The position numbers were made by a program, and so were the translations under genes. Shown one piece after another: positions 1 to 9,147 of a stretch of DNA of 64,000 nucleotides. Each line of letters begins with the position of its first letter. Positions within the stretch are counted from its first letter, which is position 1. The DNA is from Pseudomonas alkylphenolica (GTDB taxonomy: Bacteria > Pseudomonadota > Gammaproteobacteria > Pseudomonadales > Pseudomonadaceae), in NCBI RefSeq assembly GCF_000746525.1, contig NZ_CP009048.1:1791501-1855500 (forward strand). Reading direction: 5' to 3'. Under the pieces are notes generated by a model. It was not told where the DNA came from. It saw only the letters and a list, made by a program, of their open reading frames with translations, and did no database searches.

Positions 1-1
1 G

Positions 2-334
2 GCGCTGGGAATCGGCAACGGCCGGCAGGCTGGTGGTGGGCATGTGCTGTGTCCGCAGGCGCAAGTCGATGATGGGCTGCTGGATGTCAGCATTTTGCCG
101 GCCCCTCAGGAAGTGGTGGGTACCTTGCGCAGTTTGCTCAGTGATGGCCTGGGCCTGGAGAACATGTTTGTGCGAGCGCGTCTGCCCTGGGTCGAAATCA
201 AGAGCGCGCAAGGCCTGGATATCAATCTCGATGGCGAGCCGCTGCAAAGCGATAGCTTGCGTTTTGAGGTACTGGCAGGCGCCTTGCGGGTGCACCTGCC
301 GGCTGACTCGCCGCTGCTCAGTCGTCGAGGCTGA
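2..334 (+). CDS. yegS: Lipid kinase YegS-like, C-terminal part
   Basis: The gene enters from the left edge, so only about 110 C-terminal residues are visible. The reading frame opens with a glycine-rich GNGRQAGGG stretch. It continues with a C-P-x-A-x-x-DDGLLDV block and an LDGEP motif, both typical of the C-terminal domain of diacylglycerol-kinase-like lipid kinases of the YegS/BmrU family. These ATP-dependent enzymes phosphorylate lipids at the membrane. The N-terminal catalytic GGDGT region is outside the window. The stop codon overlaps by 17 nt the 3' end of the convergent response-regulator gene. Confidence 0.8.
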   Translation, partial: ALGIGNGRQAGGGHVLCPQAQVDDGLLDVSILPAPQEVVGTLRSLLSDGLGLENMFVRARLPWVEIKSAQGLDINLDGEPLQSDSLRFEVLAGALRVHLPADSPLLSRRG

Positions 335-977
335 TGATCTGCTCGCGGACCGCAAACAGTACCAGGCCGGCCACGTCGTAGATCTGCAGGCGTTTCATGA
401 TTTGTGAACGGTGAGTCTCCACGGTCTTGATGCTCAAGCCCAGACCGTGGGCAATTTCGCGGGTGGATTTGCCGCGCACGATCAAGCGCAGGATTTCCAG
501 TTGGCGGGCTGTCAGATTGTGGTTATCCGAGGCCGGAGCCTTGAAACTCTGGGTCCGTAGCAGGGCCTGATTGATCACGGTGTGGGCGATTGCCGGGCTC
601 AGGTAGCGCTCGCCGTGGCGCAGTGCAGTCAGGGCCTGCTCCAGTTCGGTGGCGGTGGTGTCCTTGAGCAGGTAGCCATGGGCGCCGCTTTCCAGGGCCT
701 GCATGATCAGTTCGGGGTCGGTGTGCATTGACAGGATCAGTACTTTGCTGCGACAGCCGCTGGCGCGTAGCTGGGTGAGGGCGTCCAGGCCGTTGGTCGT
801 GCGCATCGAAATATCCAGCAGGACAATGTCCGGATCCAGTTGCAGTACGAGTTCGGCCACCTGGTTGCCGTCATTGCCTTCACCCACCACTGTGTAACCG
901 GGAATATCCGAGACCAGGGCGCGAACACCGGCGCGAATCAGTGAGTGGTCGTCTACCAGCAGCAATTTACAGATCAT
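318..977 (-). CDS. NarL/FixJ-family response regulator
   Basis: This 219-residue protein has an N-terminal receiver domain with the acidic pair in LLLVDDHS and the phospho-acceptor Asp in DIVLLDIS (near residue 55), plus a conserved Lys in YLLKD. A C-terminal LuxR/GerE helix-turn-helix follows (LTARQLEILRLIVRGKSTREIA, then SIKTVETHRS), so it is a DNA-binding transcription regulator. Its start overlaps the stop of the upstream histidine kinase gene by ATGA, so the two are translationally coupled and form a two-component system. The signal and target genes cannot be read from the sequence. Confidence 0.9.
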   Translation of the reverse strand: MICKLLLVDDHSLIRAGVRALVSDIPGYTVVGEGNDGNQVAELVLQLDPDIVLLDISMRTTNGLDALTQLRASGCRSKVLILSMHTDPELIMQALESGAHGYLLKDTTATELEQALTALRHGERYLSPAIAHTVINQALLRTQSFKAPASDNHNLTARQLEILRLIVRGKSTREIAHGLGLSIKTVETHRSQIMKRLQIYDVAGLVLFAVREQIISLDD

Positions 978-1879
978 TGGGCGTTATTTGTCTTGGCGCG
1001 TTCAAGGGTGCGTGGAGGCCAGGGAAACAGGGCATCGATTCGCGTGCCTTTGCCTGGCTGGCTGCTGACTGACAGTGTGCCATCAAGCAGTGCGGCGCGT
1101 TCAAGCATGCCGGCCATGCCGCATTGTCCTTCATCTGCTGGATTGCTGGCGGGCAAGAAACCCAGGCCATCGTCACTGATGGACAAGGCCAGGCCTTCAG
1201 GCTGGCGCTGAATGCAGACGACCAGGTTGTGTGCGCTGGCATGACGAAGCATGTTGGTGACCGCTTCCTGGGTGATGCGAAAGGCTGCGATGGCCATGTC
1301 TTCAGGTATGCCGCCCAGACGCTGGCGGCACTCAAGGCTCCAGTGCACGTTGGTGTTTTCCAGGGTGCGCAGCAAGTGCGCGCGCAAGCTGGCTTCCAGG
1401 CCCAGGCTGGAGAGCTGGCGCGGGTTGAGAATGGCCGAGACGTCGCGGACATTGGCCAGCGTGTCGTCCAGGGTGCTACGCAAGGTGCTGCAGTGATCTT
1501 GCAGGTCGCCTGGAACACGGCGTTGCAGCCAGTCCGCCTGGAGTTTGGCGGCGGTCAGCAGTTGGCCGATATCGTCGTGGAGTTCCCGGCTCAGGCGTTG
1601 ACGCTCGCTTTCCTGAACCTTGAGCAGGCGATCGGCAAGTTCTGCCGGGCGCAGGGCAATCGAGCGTGCCCAGTGGCGCAGATGCCAGCCAATGCTCAGC
1701 ATCGCGACGATGTGCAGGATCAGCACACTGGCCGGCATCGGCAACGCGTAGAGGTACAGCGCCAGGTTGGCGATGATCGAGGCCAGGCACAGGAGCGCGG
1801 TCAGCCCGCGCAGTAGAGCGGCCCCGGGGCGCCAGAGCTTGAGTCTATTGAGGCTTGAGAGCATAGAAAATGAAGCCAC
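974..1879 (-). CDS. Membrane sensor histidine kinase, HisKA_3 type
   Basis: About 300 residues. The N-terminal part has two hydrophobic segments (roughly residues 23-43 and 48-65) that anchor it in the inner membrane with almost no periplasmic sensor loop. A HisKA_3 dimerisation domain follows, with the phospho-accepting His in SRELHDDIGQ, and then an HATPase_c domain (N box near EAVTNMLRHA, G box DDGLGF). It is the partner of the overlapping NarL-type regulator. The start is taken as GTG at 1879; an in-frame ATG at 1864 is an alternative. Because it lacks a clear input domain, sensing may occur within the membrane, which is inference. Confidence 0.88.
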   Translation of the reverse strand: MASFSMLSSLNRLKLWRPGAALLRGLTALLCLASIIANLALYLYALPMPASVLILHIVAMLSIGWHLRHWARSIALRPAELADRLLKVQESERQRLSRELHDDIGQLLTAAKLQADWLQRRVPGDLQDHCSTLRSTLDDTLANVRDVSAILNPRQLSSLGLEASLRAHLLRTLENTNVHWSLECRQRLGGIPEDMAIAAFRITQEAVTNMLRHASAHNLVVCIQRQPEGLALSISDDGLGFLPASNPADEGQCGMAGMLERAALLDGTLSVSSQPGKGTRIDALFPWPPRTLERAKTNNAQ

Positions 1880-2311
1880 TGAAATATCGCTGAAGAAAGC
1901 CTGGAACAGGTCAAACTTAGGGGCGTTGTCGTGTTGCCTTCAATATCATTTATATGTCGGCGCCGGGCGCAGTAATGAATACCTGCGCCAACAGAAAAAT
2001 CGTTGAAGGCAGGATCGGCCAAGGCCTGACTAACCTTCATCGCGCGCATGGTATCACTTCAAGTCCCAAGGGTGGCGAACTCTGATAACTGTCTGAAAAG
2101 TCAGATTTTACGGGCTGATGCAGGGGGTCCGTGATGTGCGCTGGCCTAGCACTTTGCCATTACTTTATAAGACGTAAAGCTTGCGCGAAATAAAGTAAAT
2201 CTGCAGTTGTAAAAACGACTGCAGAACTGATCGGCAAACGGGAAAGTTGCTGCTTAGTGCGTAGCGCGGAGCGCTGTCAGCACGCGCTGCCGGATCTTTG
2301 TCGATGACCCT
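1880..2311. other. Intergenic stretch with two small inverted repeats
   Basis: No convincing gene is seen here. It holds two adjacent palindromes: an 8-bp pair TACTTTAT/ATAAAGTA (2161-2168 and 2190-2197) and CTGCAGT/ACTGCAG (2201-2207 and 2218-2224). These could be operators or weak terminators for the leftward gene that ends at 974 or the one that starts at 2812; nothing firmer can be said. Confidence 0.5.
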
Positions 2312-2812
2312 TTAGTTGCCTGTAGTTTGCTGTCCAGTTGCCTCACGCGTGTTGTGCGGCGGGTGTTCGCAGGGGGTCATGCTTGAGTGGCAGGAAGTGC
2401 AACCGGAGGTCGTGTTCAGGGCGGCCGCCAGGTTGTCCAGCAGCAGTACCTGTTCATCGGTATCCAGGCTCAGGCGGCCGGTGTGCGGGTCAACCAGCTC
2501 CAATTGCCAGGCCAGCAGGGTCAGGCACTCTTCGAGTGCCGGCAAGGCGCTGCCGGGCAGCCGCGAAGGGTTGTGAGCGGTCTCCAGCAAGTGCTGCAGC
2601 TGCCTGCTGTAACTGGCCACCTCCAGGAGCCCCAGGTTATGGGCGCGAGTCACCAGCGTGGCCAAGGTGTCGTTGAGGCAGTGGCAGGCATCCGGATCGT
2701 TGTCGATCAATTCCAGGTGCTGCAGGCACTCTTCGGCCTGGGTCAGCAAGACCTGGGCGTCCACCAGAAAATCCTGCAGGGCGCAGCTGCTCAGTGATTC
2801 GTTAGCCATCAT
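2312..2812 (-). CDS. Degenerate Hpt-like protein next to cheV
   Basis: The start is placed at the ATG ATG at 2812 because GGAG lies five bases upstream; an open frame continues to a GTG at 2908 but lacks a ribosome site. The 166-residue product resembles the all-helical Hpt (CheA P1) fold: amphipathic helices around LVDAQVLLTQAEECLQHLE and LGLLEVASYSRQLQHLLE. In a by-eye alignment with the Hpt signature H-T-L-K-G, the phosphorylatable His is Ala (A-T-L-V-T). It may therefore be a non-phosphorylated binding partner rather than a relay. It is divergent from the cheV-like gene, which suggests a chemotaxis or signalling link. Family assignment is tentative. Confidence 0.55.
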   Translation of the reverse strand: MMANESLSSCALQDFLVDAQVLLTQAEECLQHLELIDNDPDACHCLNDTLATLVTRAHNLGLLEVASYSRQLQHLLETAHNPSRLPGSALPALEECLTLLAWQLELVDPHTGRLSLDTDEQVLLLDNLAAALNTTSGCTSCHSSMTPCEHPPHNTREATGQQTTGN

Positions 2813-3158
2813 TTGGCTCCAGCACAAAGGGCTGGAGCAGGGGCTGGCCACAACGAGGCGATCGCTGACAAAAGCCTGACTCCGTTCATGCAATGAGAAT
2901 GGCGTCACATTAATGGCTAATGGATATCGCGAACATCAGGTCTCGCCCGATTGTCACTAGGGGTTTCCCTGATGGGGTGGTGTGATTACGACCCTTTGCG
3001 GGTGTTTACGACAGGAAGGAGCTGAGTGCAGTAAAGCATGATGTTAAAATGACATCAATGACCTGCTGAGCATTTTCTTCAGGGGGTCAAGCTGTGCCTG
3101 ATCTGGCCGATACAGGGCCAATCGGTTCATTTCTTGGAACAAGCCTGGGGGTTCTTTA
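2813..3158. other. Divergent intergenic region of Hpt-like gene and cheV
   Basis: About 345 bases between two divergent genes. It must carry both promoters, but I do not see a strong sigma-70 pair or a clear operator. No RNA gene is recognisable. Confidence 0.4.
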
Positions 3159-4094
3159 ATGGCTGGCATTCTCGACACAGTAGACCAAAGAACGCAGCTG
3201 GTGGGTGAGAACCGCCTGGAAATCCTGATGTTCCGCCTGGCCGGGCGACAGTTGTTCGCGATCAACGTGTTCAAGGTTCAGGAGGTGCTGCAAATGCCCA
3301 AACTGACCTTGATGCCACAGCGCCATGCATTCGTCTGTGGTGTAGTCAACCTGCGTGGGCAGACACTGCCGGTGATCGACCTGTCCCAGGCTATCGGCAT
3401 GCGCCCGCTTACGCCTGGGCCCGGCAGTACCATTATTGTCACCGAGTACAACCGTTCGGTGCAGGCGTTTCTGGTGGGTGGGGTCGATCGTATCGTCAAT
3501 ATGAACTGGGAAGCCATCATGCCGCCGCCGGCCAGCGCCGGTCGTCAGCATTACCTGACGGCAATCAGCAAGGTCGACGAGCAACTGGTGGAAATCATCG
3601 ACGTAGAGAAAGTGCTGGCCGAAATCGTGCCGTACAGTGCCAAGGTCTCGCGCGACAAGCTGGAGGATCCGGTGTTGGCGCGGGCCCGCGGTCGCGAGGT
3701 GCTGTTGGTGGACGATTCCACTGTGGCCTTGGCCCAGCTGCGCGACACTTTGTCTCAATTAGGGGTGAAAATGCACGTCGCCAGTGATGGCCTCAAGGCC
3801 TTGCGCATGCTCAAAGGCTGGGCCGACGCTGGCGAAGATATGTGTGAAAAACTGTTGATGATTTTCACCGATGCCGAGATGCCGGAGATGGACGGCTACC
3901 GTCTGACTACCGAGATCCGTAATGACCCGCGCTTACGCCCGTTGCATGTGGTGTTGCACACATCGTTGTCGGGTAGTTTCAACGAGTCGATGGTGAAGAA
4001 AGTCGGTTGTGACAACTTTCTCTCCAAGTTCCAGCCCGACAAGCTGGTCGATGTCGTTCGCCAACGGTTGATGCTGGATGAAGCGACGGCCTGA
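3159..4094 (+). CDS. cheV: CheV-type chemotaxis coupling protein
   Basis: A 311-residue protein with an N-terminal CheW-like coupling domain (about residues 15-160, including the GVVNLRGQTLPVIDL core) followed by a receiver domain (about 180-305). The receiver has an acidic pocket in LLVDDS and the phospho-acceptor Asp in FTDAEMPEMDG. CheV proteins couple chemoreceptors to the kinase CheA, and phosphorylation of their receiver domain tunes adaptation. The protein is cytoplasmic and acts at receptor arrays. It stands as a single gene, divergent from the Hpt-like gene. Confidence 0.92.
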   Translation: MAGILDTVDQRTQLVGENRLEILMFRLAGRQLFAINVFKVQEVLQMPKLTLMPQRHAFVCGVVNLRGQTLPVIDLSQAIGMRPLTPGPGSTIIVTEYNRSVQAFLVGGVDRIVNMNWEAIMPPPASAGRQHYLTAISKVDEQLVEIIDVEKVLAEIVPYSAKVSRDKLEDPVLARARGREVLLVDDSTVALAQLRDTLSQLGVKMHVASDGLKALRMLKGWADAGEDMCEKLLMIFTDAEMPEMDGYRLTTEIRNDPRLRPLHVVLHTSLSGSFNESMVKKVGCDNFLSKFQPDKLVDVVRQRLMLDEATA

Positions 4095-4140
4095 GTCGGT
4101 ATAAGCTAAGGCTTTGAACCGGCAAAAGGACAGGTCACCG

Positions 4141-4944
4141 ATGCAATTGAGTGCGTTGTACCGATATCCGCTCAAATCCGCGCGCGGCCAGGCGTTGCAA
4201 TCGTCTTCACTGGGTTTGCTGGGGCTGGATGGCGACCGTCGCTGGATGCTTGTAGAGCGCGACAATGGCCGCTTCCTGACTCAGCGCGCGTACCCGCAGA
4301 TGAGCCAGTTGACGGCGTTGTATGGCGTTGACGGCGAACTGACCCTGGAGGCGCCTGGGCGACCTGCGTTGAAGGTCGCCGTGCCGCAGGCTGACAGCGA
4401 TCTGCGCGGCGTGACGATCTGGCGTGACACCTTTCGCGTCCCGGACGCCGGTGAAGTCGCTGCGCAGTGGCTCAGCGAATTTATCGGCAAGGACGTGCGC
4501 CTGGTTCATGTACCTGAGGCGCGCAGCCGTTTCCTGCCGGGTGGTTATGGCGAGGTCAATGACCGGGTGGCTTTTGCCGATGGCTTCCCGTTGCTGCTGA
4601 TCGGTCAGGCGTCGCTTGACGACCTGGTACAGCGGGTCGGCCGGCCGCTCGAGATGCAGCGCTTTCGTCCCAATCTGGTGGTCGAAGGTGCAGAGCCCTT
4701 TGCTGAAGATGGCTGGAAGCGCATCCGTATCGGCGAGATGGAGTTCCGTGTGCTCAAGCCTTGCGAGCGTTGCATCATGACCACCATTGATCCGCAGACC
4801 GGCGAGCGCAGTACAGATCGCGAACCCCTGACCACACTCAAAACCTATCGGCAGAAAGAGGGGGATGTGCTGTTCGGGCAGAACCTGGTGGCTGATGGCA
4901 GCGGGGTGCTTGAGGTGGGGATGCCGGTAACGGTGCTGGAGTAA
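4141..4944 (+). CDS. MOSC domain protein (YcbX-like)
   Basis: A 267-residue protein with an N-terminal MOSC beta-barrel domain (LYRYPLKSARGQ, GLDGDRRWM) and the C-terminal MOSC core with the conserved Cys in LKPCERCIMTTIDPQTG. YcbX-type proteins bind molybdenum cofactor and take part in N-hydroxylated base reduction. This one lacks the ferredoxin domain that E. coli YcbX carries at its C terminus. The start at 4141 is chosen for the AAAGGACAGG ribosome site just upstream; an in-frame ATG-less extension to 4114 has none. It is followed directly by a REP palindrome. Confidence 0.85.
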   Translation: MQLSALYRYPLKSARGQALQSSSLGLLGLDGDRRWMLVERDNGRFLTQRAYPQMSQLTALYGVDGELTLEAPGRPALKVAVPQADSDLRGVTIWRDTFRVPDAGEVAAQWLSEFIGKDVRLVHVPEARSRFLPGGYGEVNDRVAFADGFPLLLIGQASLDDLVQRVGRPLEMQRFRPNLVVEGAEPFAEDGWKRIRIGEMEFRVLKPCERCIMTTIDPQTGERSTDREPLTTLKTYRQKEGDVLFGQNLVADGSGVLEVGMPVTVLE

Positions 4945-4948
4945 TTAA

Positions 4949-5014
4949 ATCGCGGGGCAAGCCCGCTCCCACCGGGTTCTATATCACCCTGTGGGAGCGG
5001 GCTTGCCCCGCGAT
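4949..5014. repeat. REP palindrome between convergent genes
   Basis: Two perfect 24-nt inverted arms (4949-4972 and 4991-5014) that begin ATCGCGGGGCAAGCCCGCTC, separated by 18 nt. The same arm recurs at 17030, 37158 and 40807, with variants at 21681 and 46700. These are pseudomonad REP elements, usually found between genes, where they can stabilise or terminate transcripts. This one lies between the MOSC gene and slt, which converge on it. Confidence 0.9.
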
Positions 5015-5023
5015 TGCATTCAA

Positions 5024-6952
5024 CTACTGATCGTCAAAATACCGTTCATGCCAGTCCACCAGCGGTTGCGGCGAGTTGAGCTTCTGCCCGTAGATCACCG
5101 AGTAGGACAGCACGTTCTGCACATACTGACGGGTCTCATCAAACGGAATCGACTCCACCCAGACATCGAAGCTCAGGTGGTCGGCGCCGCGCAGCCATTG
5201 CCGTACGCGGCCCGGGCCTGCGTTATAGGCTGCTGAAGCCAGCACCCGGTTGCCGTTGAACTGACTGTGCACCTGGCTCAGGTACGCCGCGCCGAGCTGG
5301 ATGTTTTTGTCCGGGTTGAACACCTGGGCCGGGGAAGCCAGCGGGATGCTGAACTTGCGCGCAGTCTCCTTGGCCGTGGCTGGCATCAGCTGCATCAGGC
5401 CGCTGGCGCCAACGCTGGAGCGGGCGTCCTCCATGAACGCACTTTCCTGGCGAGTGATCGCGAACACCCAGCTTGAATGCAGGCCACGCACCTTGGCTTC
5501 CCGTACCAGCGTATCGCGGTGGGCCATCGGGAAGCGGATATCCAGGTCGTCCCAGTATTGTGCCTGGCTGATGGTGCGGATCGCCGGGAAGTACCAGCGC
5601 ATGTCGTAGGCCAGGCGTGCCTGGGCGACCATTTCGTCGCGGCTGAAATGGCGGCTGACGTGGTACCACTCGCGGCGGCCATCGACAATCTGCCCGCGGG
5701 CATGGAACTCCAGGGCGCGACGGATGCCCGGTGTGTTGCGCACCTTGTTCATCACCGCCTGGCTCAGCACCAGTGGTTTGTTGTTCAGCTGATACGGGGC
5801 TTTTGCCCGGTCGGCGGCGAGGAAGCCATAGAAATCACGCTCGCGTGCCACGGTTTTGTACAGCAGCGGGATCTGCGGGTTCTGAGGCTGCGCCAGTTCA
5901 AGGCTGCGCGCGTGCCAGTATCGCCAGCGGCTGCTGCTGGCCAGGTCCTGAGGCAGGCGCTTGGTCAGCTCGTAGGCGTCTTCCCAGCGGCCCAGACGCA
6001 GCAACAGGCGCAGACGCCATTCGGTCACGGTGTTGTCGCGCAGCTCGGGGTCGTAGCGGGTCATCAGGTCCAGGGCCCGCGGGTCGTAGCGGCGGGCCAG
6101 GGTCAGGCCGATTTCGCGGGCGATGGCGACTTTCTCGTCGCGGGAGAAATGCATGCGGTTGGCGTAGTCGTCCAGCAGGCTCATGGCCCGCTCGGGGTCC
6201 TGGCGTGCCAGGCGGCGCAGGCCGAGGCTGACCACGTCGGACATGGCCTCGTTGACTGGTACGAAGCGTCCAGGCTGATTCAACAGCTGTGGTTTCTGTG
6301 CCACATCAACCAGCAATCGCCCCTGAGGGGCGAGGGTGGTGAGGGTTTTGGTCAGGCTGTTGGCCAAGGCATAGTTGCGCGCCTGGGCGGCCAGCTTGGT
6401 GCGCTGCCAGCGCTTCTGCTCGCTGAGCTGGCCTTCGGCCGCCCAGCGGTCGAACAAGGCGTCGCAGGCGGTAGGCTGGGACTTGCCCACCAGCCAGAGT
6501 TTTTCTGCCGACGCATAGCCTTCGGCGCGCTGGCCCTGAATCAGCTGACGCTGGCCGTTGAGGCAATCGAGTTCGGTGAAGTTCAGCTTCGGGTCGTAGT
6601 AGCGGCTGAAGGTCTCCCACTCGCCGCGCTCGGCCAGCCAGCGCAACCAGCGCAATTTCATCCAGTTGGCCTGGGGCAGGTCGCCATGGGCGGCGAGGAA
6701 TTTTTCGATCTCGGCATTGCTGGCGGTTTTCAGACGCGCGGTCAGCTCGTCGTAGGCCAGGTAAGGCGTCAGCGGATAGTCACTCAGCGCTTGTGCGTAA
6801 CGCAGGTAGGGACCCTTGTCACCCTTGGCCAGGGCGCGCTTGGCCTCGTCATAGTACTGGCGCTGCACGGTGATGTCGGTGGCCTGGGCGACGCTGGCTG
6901 CGGAGGCCGAGAGAAGCAGGCAGGAAACTAGATTTAACAGGCGGCTGCGCAT
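5024..6952 (-). CDS. slt: Soluble-type lytic murein transglycosylase
   Basis: About 642 residues. The start at 6952 gives a classic Sec signal peptide (basic MRSR, hydrophobic core, cleavage near SVAQA) and has GGAAG upstream; the frame stays open to 7054, but that start would bury the signal. Next comes a long alpha-superhelical U/linker region. The C-terminal SLT domain (about residues 480-620) has the catalytic Glu in ITRQESAF and the motifs GLMQLMPATA and AAYNAGPGRV. It cleaves glycan strands of peptidoglycan in the periplasm to give 1,6-anhydromuropeptides. The related nagZ lies elsewhere in the window, at 20668. Confidence 0.93.
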   Translation of the reverse strand: MRSRLLNLVSCLLLSASAASVAQATDITVQRQYYDEAKRALAKGDKGPYLRYAQALSDYPLTPYLAYDELTARLKTASNAEIEKFLAAHGDLPQANWMKLRWLRWLAERGEWETFSRYYDPKLNFTELDCLNGQRQLIQGQRAEGYASAEKLWLVGKSQPTACDALFDRWAAEGQLSEQKRWQRTKLAAQARNYALANSLTKTLTTLAPQGRLLVDVAQKPQLLNQPGRFVPVNEAMSDVVSLGLRRLARQDPERAMSLLDDYANRMHFSRDEKVAIAREIGLTLARRYDPRALDLMTRYDPELRDNTVTEWRLRLLLRLGRWEDAYELTKRLPQDLASSSRWRYWHARSLELAQPQNPQIPLLYKTVARERDFYGFLAADRAKAPYQLNNKPLVLSQAVMNKVRNTPGIRRALEFHARGQIVDGRREWYHVSRHFSRDEMVAQARLAYDMRWYFPAIRTISQAQYWDDLDIRFPMAHRDTLVREAKVRGLHSSWVFAITRQESAFMEDARSSVGASGLMQLMPATAKETARKFSIPLASPAQVFNPDKNIQLGAAYLSQVHSQFNGNRVLASAAYNAGPGRVRQWLRGADHLSFDVWVESIPFDETRQYVQNVLSYSVIYGQKLNSPQPLVDWHERYFDDQ

Positions 6953-7173
6953 GAGACTTCCGGGCAGTTTGACCATGAAAAGTGACGGCGAAGCCAGCAC
7001 TGTTGGGATTGCGTTGCTTAAGCTTAGCCGTTTGCCATAGGCGGATGAAAGCATTGTGCTTGTATCCAGTTGTAATCACACGGCCTGTCGTCGGATCTGT
7101 CTGGAGGTGCGCCTGCTTAATGTGAAGCGGGCCCAAGTCGGGTAGAATGCGCGCCCGGTTTTTGGAGAAGATC

Positions 7174-9093
7174 ATGACCCTGCTCAAATTAAGCGATGTG
7201 TCCCTTGCGTTCGGCGCCATGCCGTTGTTGGACAAGGTGTCGTGGCAGATCGCCCGTGGTGAGCGGGTGTGCATTATTGGCCGCAACGGTACTGGCAAGT
7301 CGAGCATGCTGCGCCTGGTCAAAGGCGATCAGAAGCCTGACGACGGCGATGTCTGGCGCGCTCCTGGGCTGAAGATTGGCGAGCTGCCGCAGGAACTGCC
7401 GGTGGCCGACGGTCGTACAGTATTCGACGTAGTGGCCGAAGGCCTCGACGGTGTCGGCGCCTTGCTGGCCGAATATCACCACCTGAGCCAGAACATCCAC
7501 AGCGATGCCGACCTGGAAAAGCTCATGCACGTTCAGCACGACCTGGAAGCGCGTGATGGCTGGCGTTTGCAGCAACTGGTCGACAGCACCCTGAGCCGTC
7601 TGCAACTGCCAGCCGACAAGACCCTGGCCGAGCTCTCCGGTGGCTGGCGCCGCCGCGTGCTGCTGGCCCAGGCGCTGGTGTCAGAGCCTGACCTGCTGCT
7701 GCTCGACGAACCGACCAACCACCTGGATATCGGTGCCATTGCCTGGCTGGAAGAGGCCCTCAGCGGCTTCGGCGGCGCCGTGCTGTTCATCACCCACGAC
7801 CGCTCCTTCCTGCAAAACCTGGCCACGCGCATCCTCGAACTGGACCGCGGCGGCCTGATCGACTGGAACGGCGACTACGCCAGCTTCCTGGTGCACAAGG
7901 AAGCCGCGCTGGCCGCCGAAGAAACCGCCAACGCGCTGTTCGACAAGAAGCTGGCCCAGGAAGAAGTGTGGATCCGTCAGGGCATCAAGGCCCGGCGTAC
8001 CCGTAACGAAGGCCGCGTGCGCGCCCTCAAGGCCCTGCGCGTTGAGCGTAGCGAGCGCCGTGAGCGTCAGGGCAAGGCCAATATCATGCTTGATGTTGCG
8101 GAGAAATCCGGCAAGCAGGTGATGGTCCTGGAAAACGTCAGCTTCAGCCATCCGGGTGGCCCGCAACTGGTCAAGGACTTCTCCATGGTCCTGCAGCGCG
8201 AGGACCGCATCGGTCTGCTCGGCGCCAACGGTACCGGCAAGACCACCTTGCTCAAACTGATGCTTGGCGATCTCGAGCCTACCAGCGGTAAAGTCGAGTC
8301 CGGCACCCGTCTGGAAGTGGCCTATTTCGACCAGCTGCGCCATCAGCTGGACCTGGAAAAGACCGTCATCGACAACTTGTCCGAAGGTCGCGACTTCATC
8401 GAGATCGACGGCCAGAACCGTCATGTCCTGAGCTACCTGGGTGACTTCCTGTTCAGCCCGCAGCGTGCCCGCACGCCGGTCAAGGCGCTGTCCGGTGGTG
8501 AGCGTGCGCGGTTGCTGCTGGCCAAACTGTTCAGCAAACCGGCCAACCTGCTGGTGCTCGACGAACCAACCAACGACCTCGACGTGGAAACCCTCGAGCT
8601 GCTCGAAGAAGTGCTGTCGGCGTTCAAGGGCACCGTGCTGATGGTCAGCCACGACCGGGCCTTCCTCGATAACGTGGTCACCAGCACCCTGGTGTTTGAG
8701 GGCGAGGGCAAGGTGCGCGAGTACGTCGGTGGTTACCAGGACTGGATTCGTCAGGGCGGTTCGCCAAAATTGCTGGGTGTTACCGAGAGCAAGTCGGGCA
8801 AGTCGGAACTGAACACGGCGGTGGTTGAGGCTGTTGCTCCGGCTCCCGCTGCAGTACCGGCCGCCGAGGCGCCAAAGAAGAAGCTCAGCTACAAGCTGCA
8901 ACGCGAGCTGGAAGCCTTGCCGGGCCAGATCGACGAACTGGAACAGAAGATGGCGGCGGTGCAGGAAGAAATTTCCGACCCGGCCTTCTACCAGCGCCCG
9001 ATCGACCAGACCTCTGCCGTGCTGGCGCGTCTGGAGCAGATGCAGGCTGAACTGGATGTTCTGGTAGAGCGCTGGGCTGAACTCGACAGCTAA
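7174..9093 (+). CDS. uup: ABC-F family ATPase Uup
   Basis: A 639-residue cytoplasmic protein with two ABC ATPase domains and no membrane segments. Walker A motifs are GRNGTGKS (near residue 34) and GANGTGKT (near 351). The signatures are LSGGWRRR and LSGGERAR, and the Walker B motifs are LLLLDEPTNHLD and LLVLDEPTNDLD. An Arg/Lys-rich linker joins the two domains. The C terminus is a charged coiled coil after an Ala/Pro-rich hinge, typical of Uup. Uup proteins act on ribosomes or branched DNA and affect precise excision of transposons. The ATG at 7174 has GGAG upstream. Confidence 0.92.
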   Translation: MTLLKLSDVSLAFGAMPLLDKVSWQIARGERVCIIGRNGTGKSSMLRLVKGDQKPDDGDVWRAPGLKIGELPQELPVADGRTVFDVVAEGLDGVGALLAEYHHLSQNIHSDADLEKLMHVQHDLEARDGWRLQQLVDSTLSRLQLPADKTLAELSGGWRRRVLLAQALVSEPDLLLLDEPTNHLDIGAIAWLEEALSGFGGAVLFITHDRSFLQNLATRILELDRGGLIDWNGDYASFLVHKEAALAAEETANALFDKKLAQEEVWIRQGIKARRTRNEGRVRALKALRVERSERRERQGKANIMLDVAEKSGKQVMVLENVSFSHPGGPQLVKDFSMVLQREDRIGLLGANGTGKTTLLKLMLGDLEPTSGKVESGTRLEVAYFDQLRHQLDLEKTVIDNLSEGRDFIEIDGQNRHVLSYLGDFLFSPQRARTPVKALSGGERARLLLAKLFSKPANLLVLDEPTNDLDVETLELLEEVLSAFKGTVLMVSHDRAFLDNVVTSTLVFEGEGKVREYVGGYQDWIRQGGSPKLLGVTESKSGKSELNTAVVEAVAPAPAAVPAAEAPKKKLSYKLQRELEALPGQIDELEQKMAAVQEEISDPAFYQRPIDQTSAVLARLEQMQAELDVLVERWAELDS

Positions 9094-9147
9094 GGGGAGG
9101 GGCCCGGCGCAGGCTGCGCCGGGCTGCCCCAGTTACTCTTTTTTCAG
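9094..9147 (+). terminator. GC-rich terminator after uup
   Basis: A ten-base-pair stem GCCCGGCGCA/TGCGCCGGGC (9102-9111 and 9115-9124) with a 3-nt loop, flanked by GGGG and CCCC that can extend the stem. CTTTTTTC follows on the + strand. It lies between convergent uup and the universal stress gene and may serve both. Confidence 0.7.

Noticed and set aside
2161-2224. Paired palindromes considered as an insertion-sequence end or CRISPR repeat
   Set aside because: Only one copy of each, and no transposase or spacer array. No CRISPR array is found anywhere in the window.
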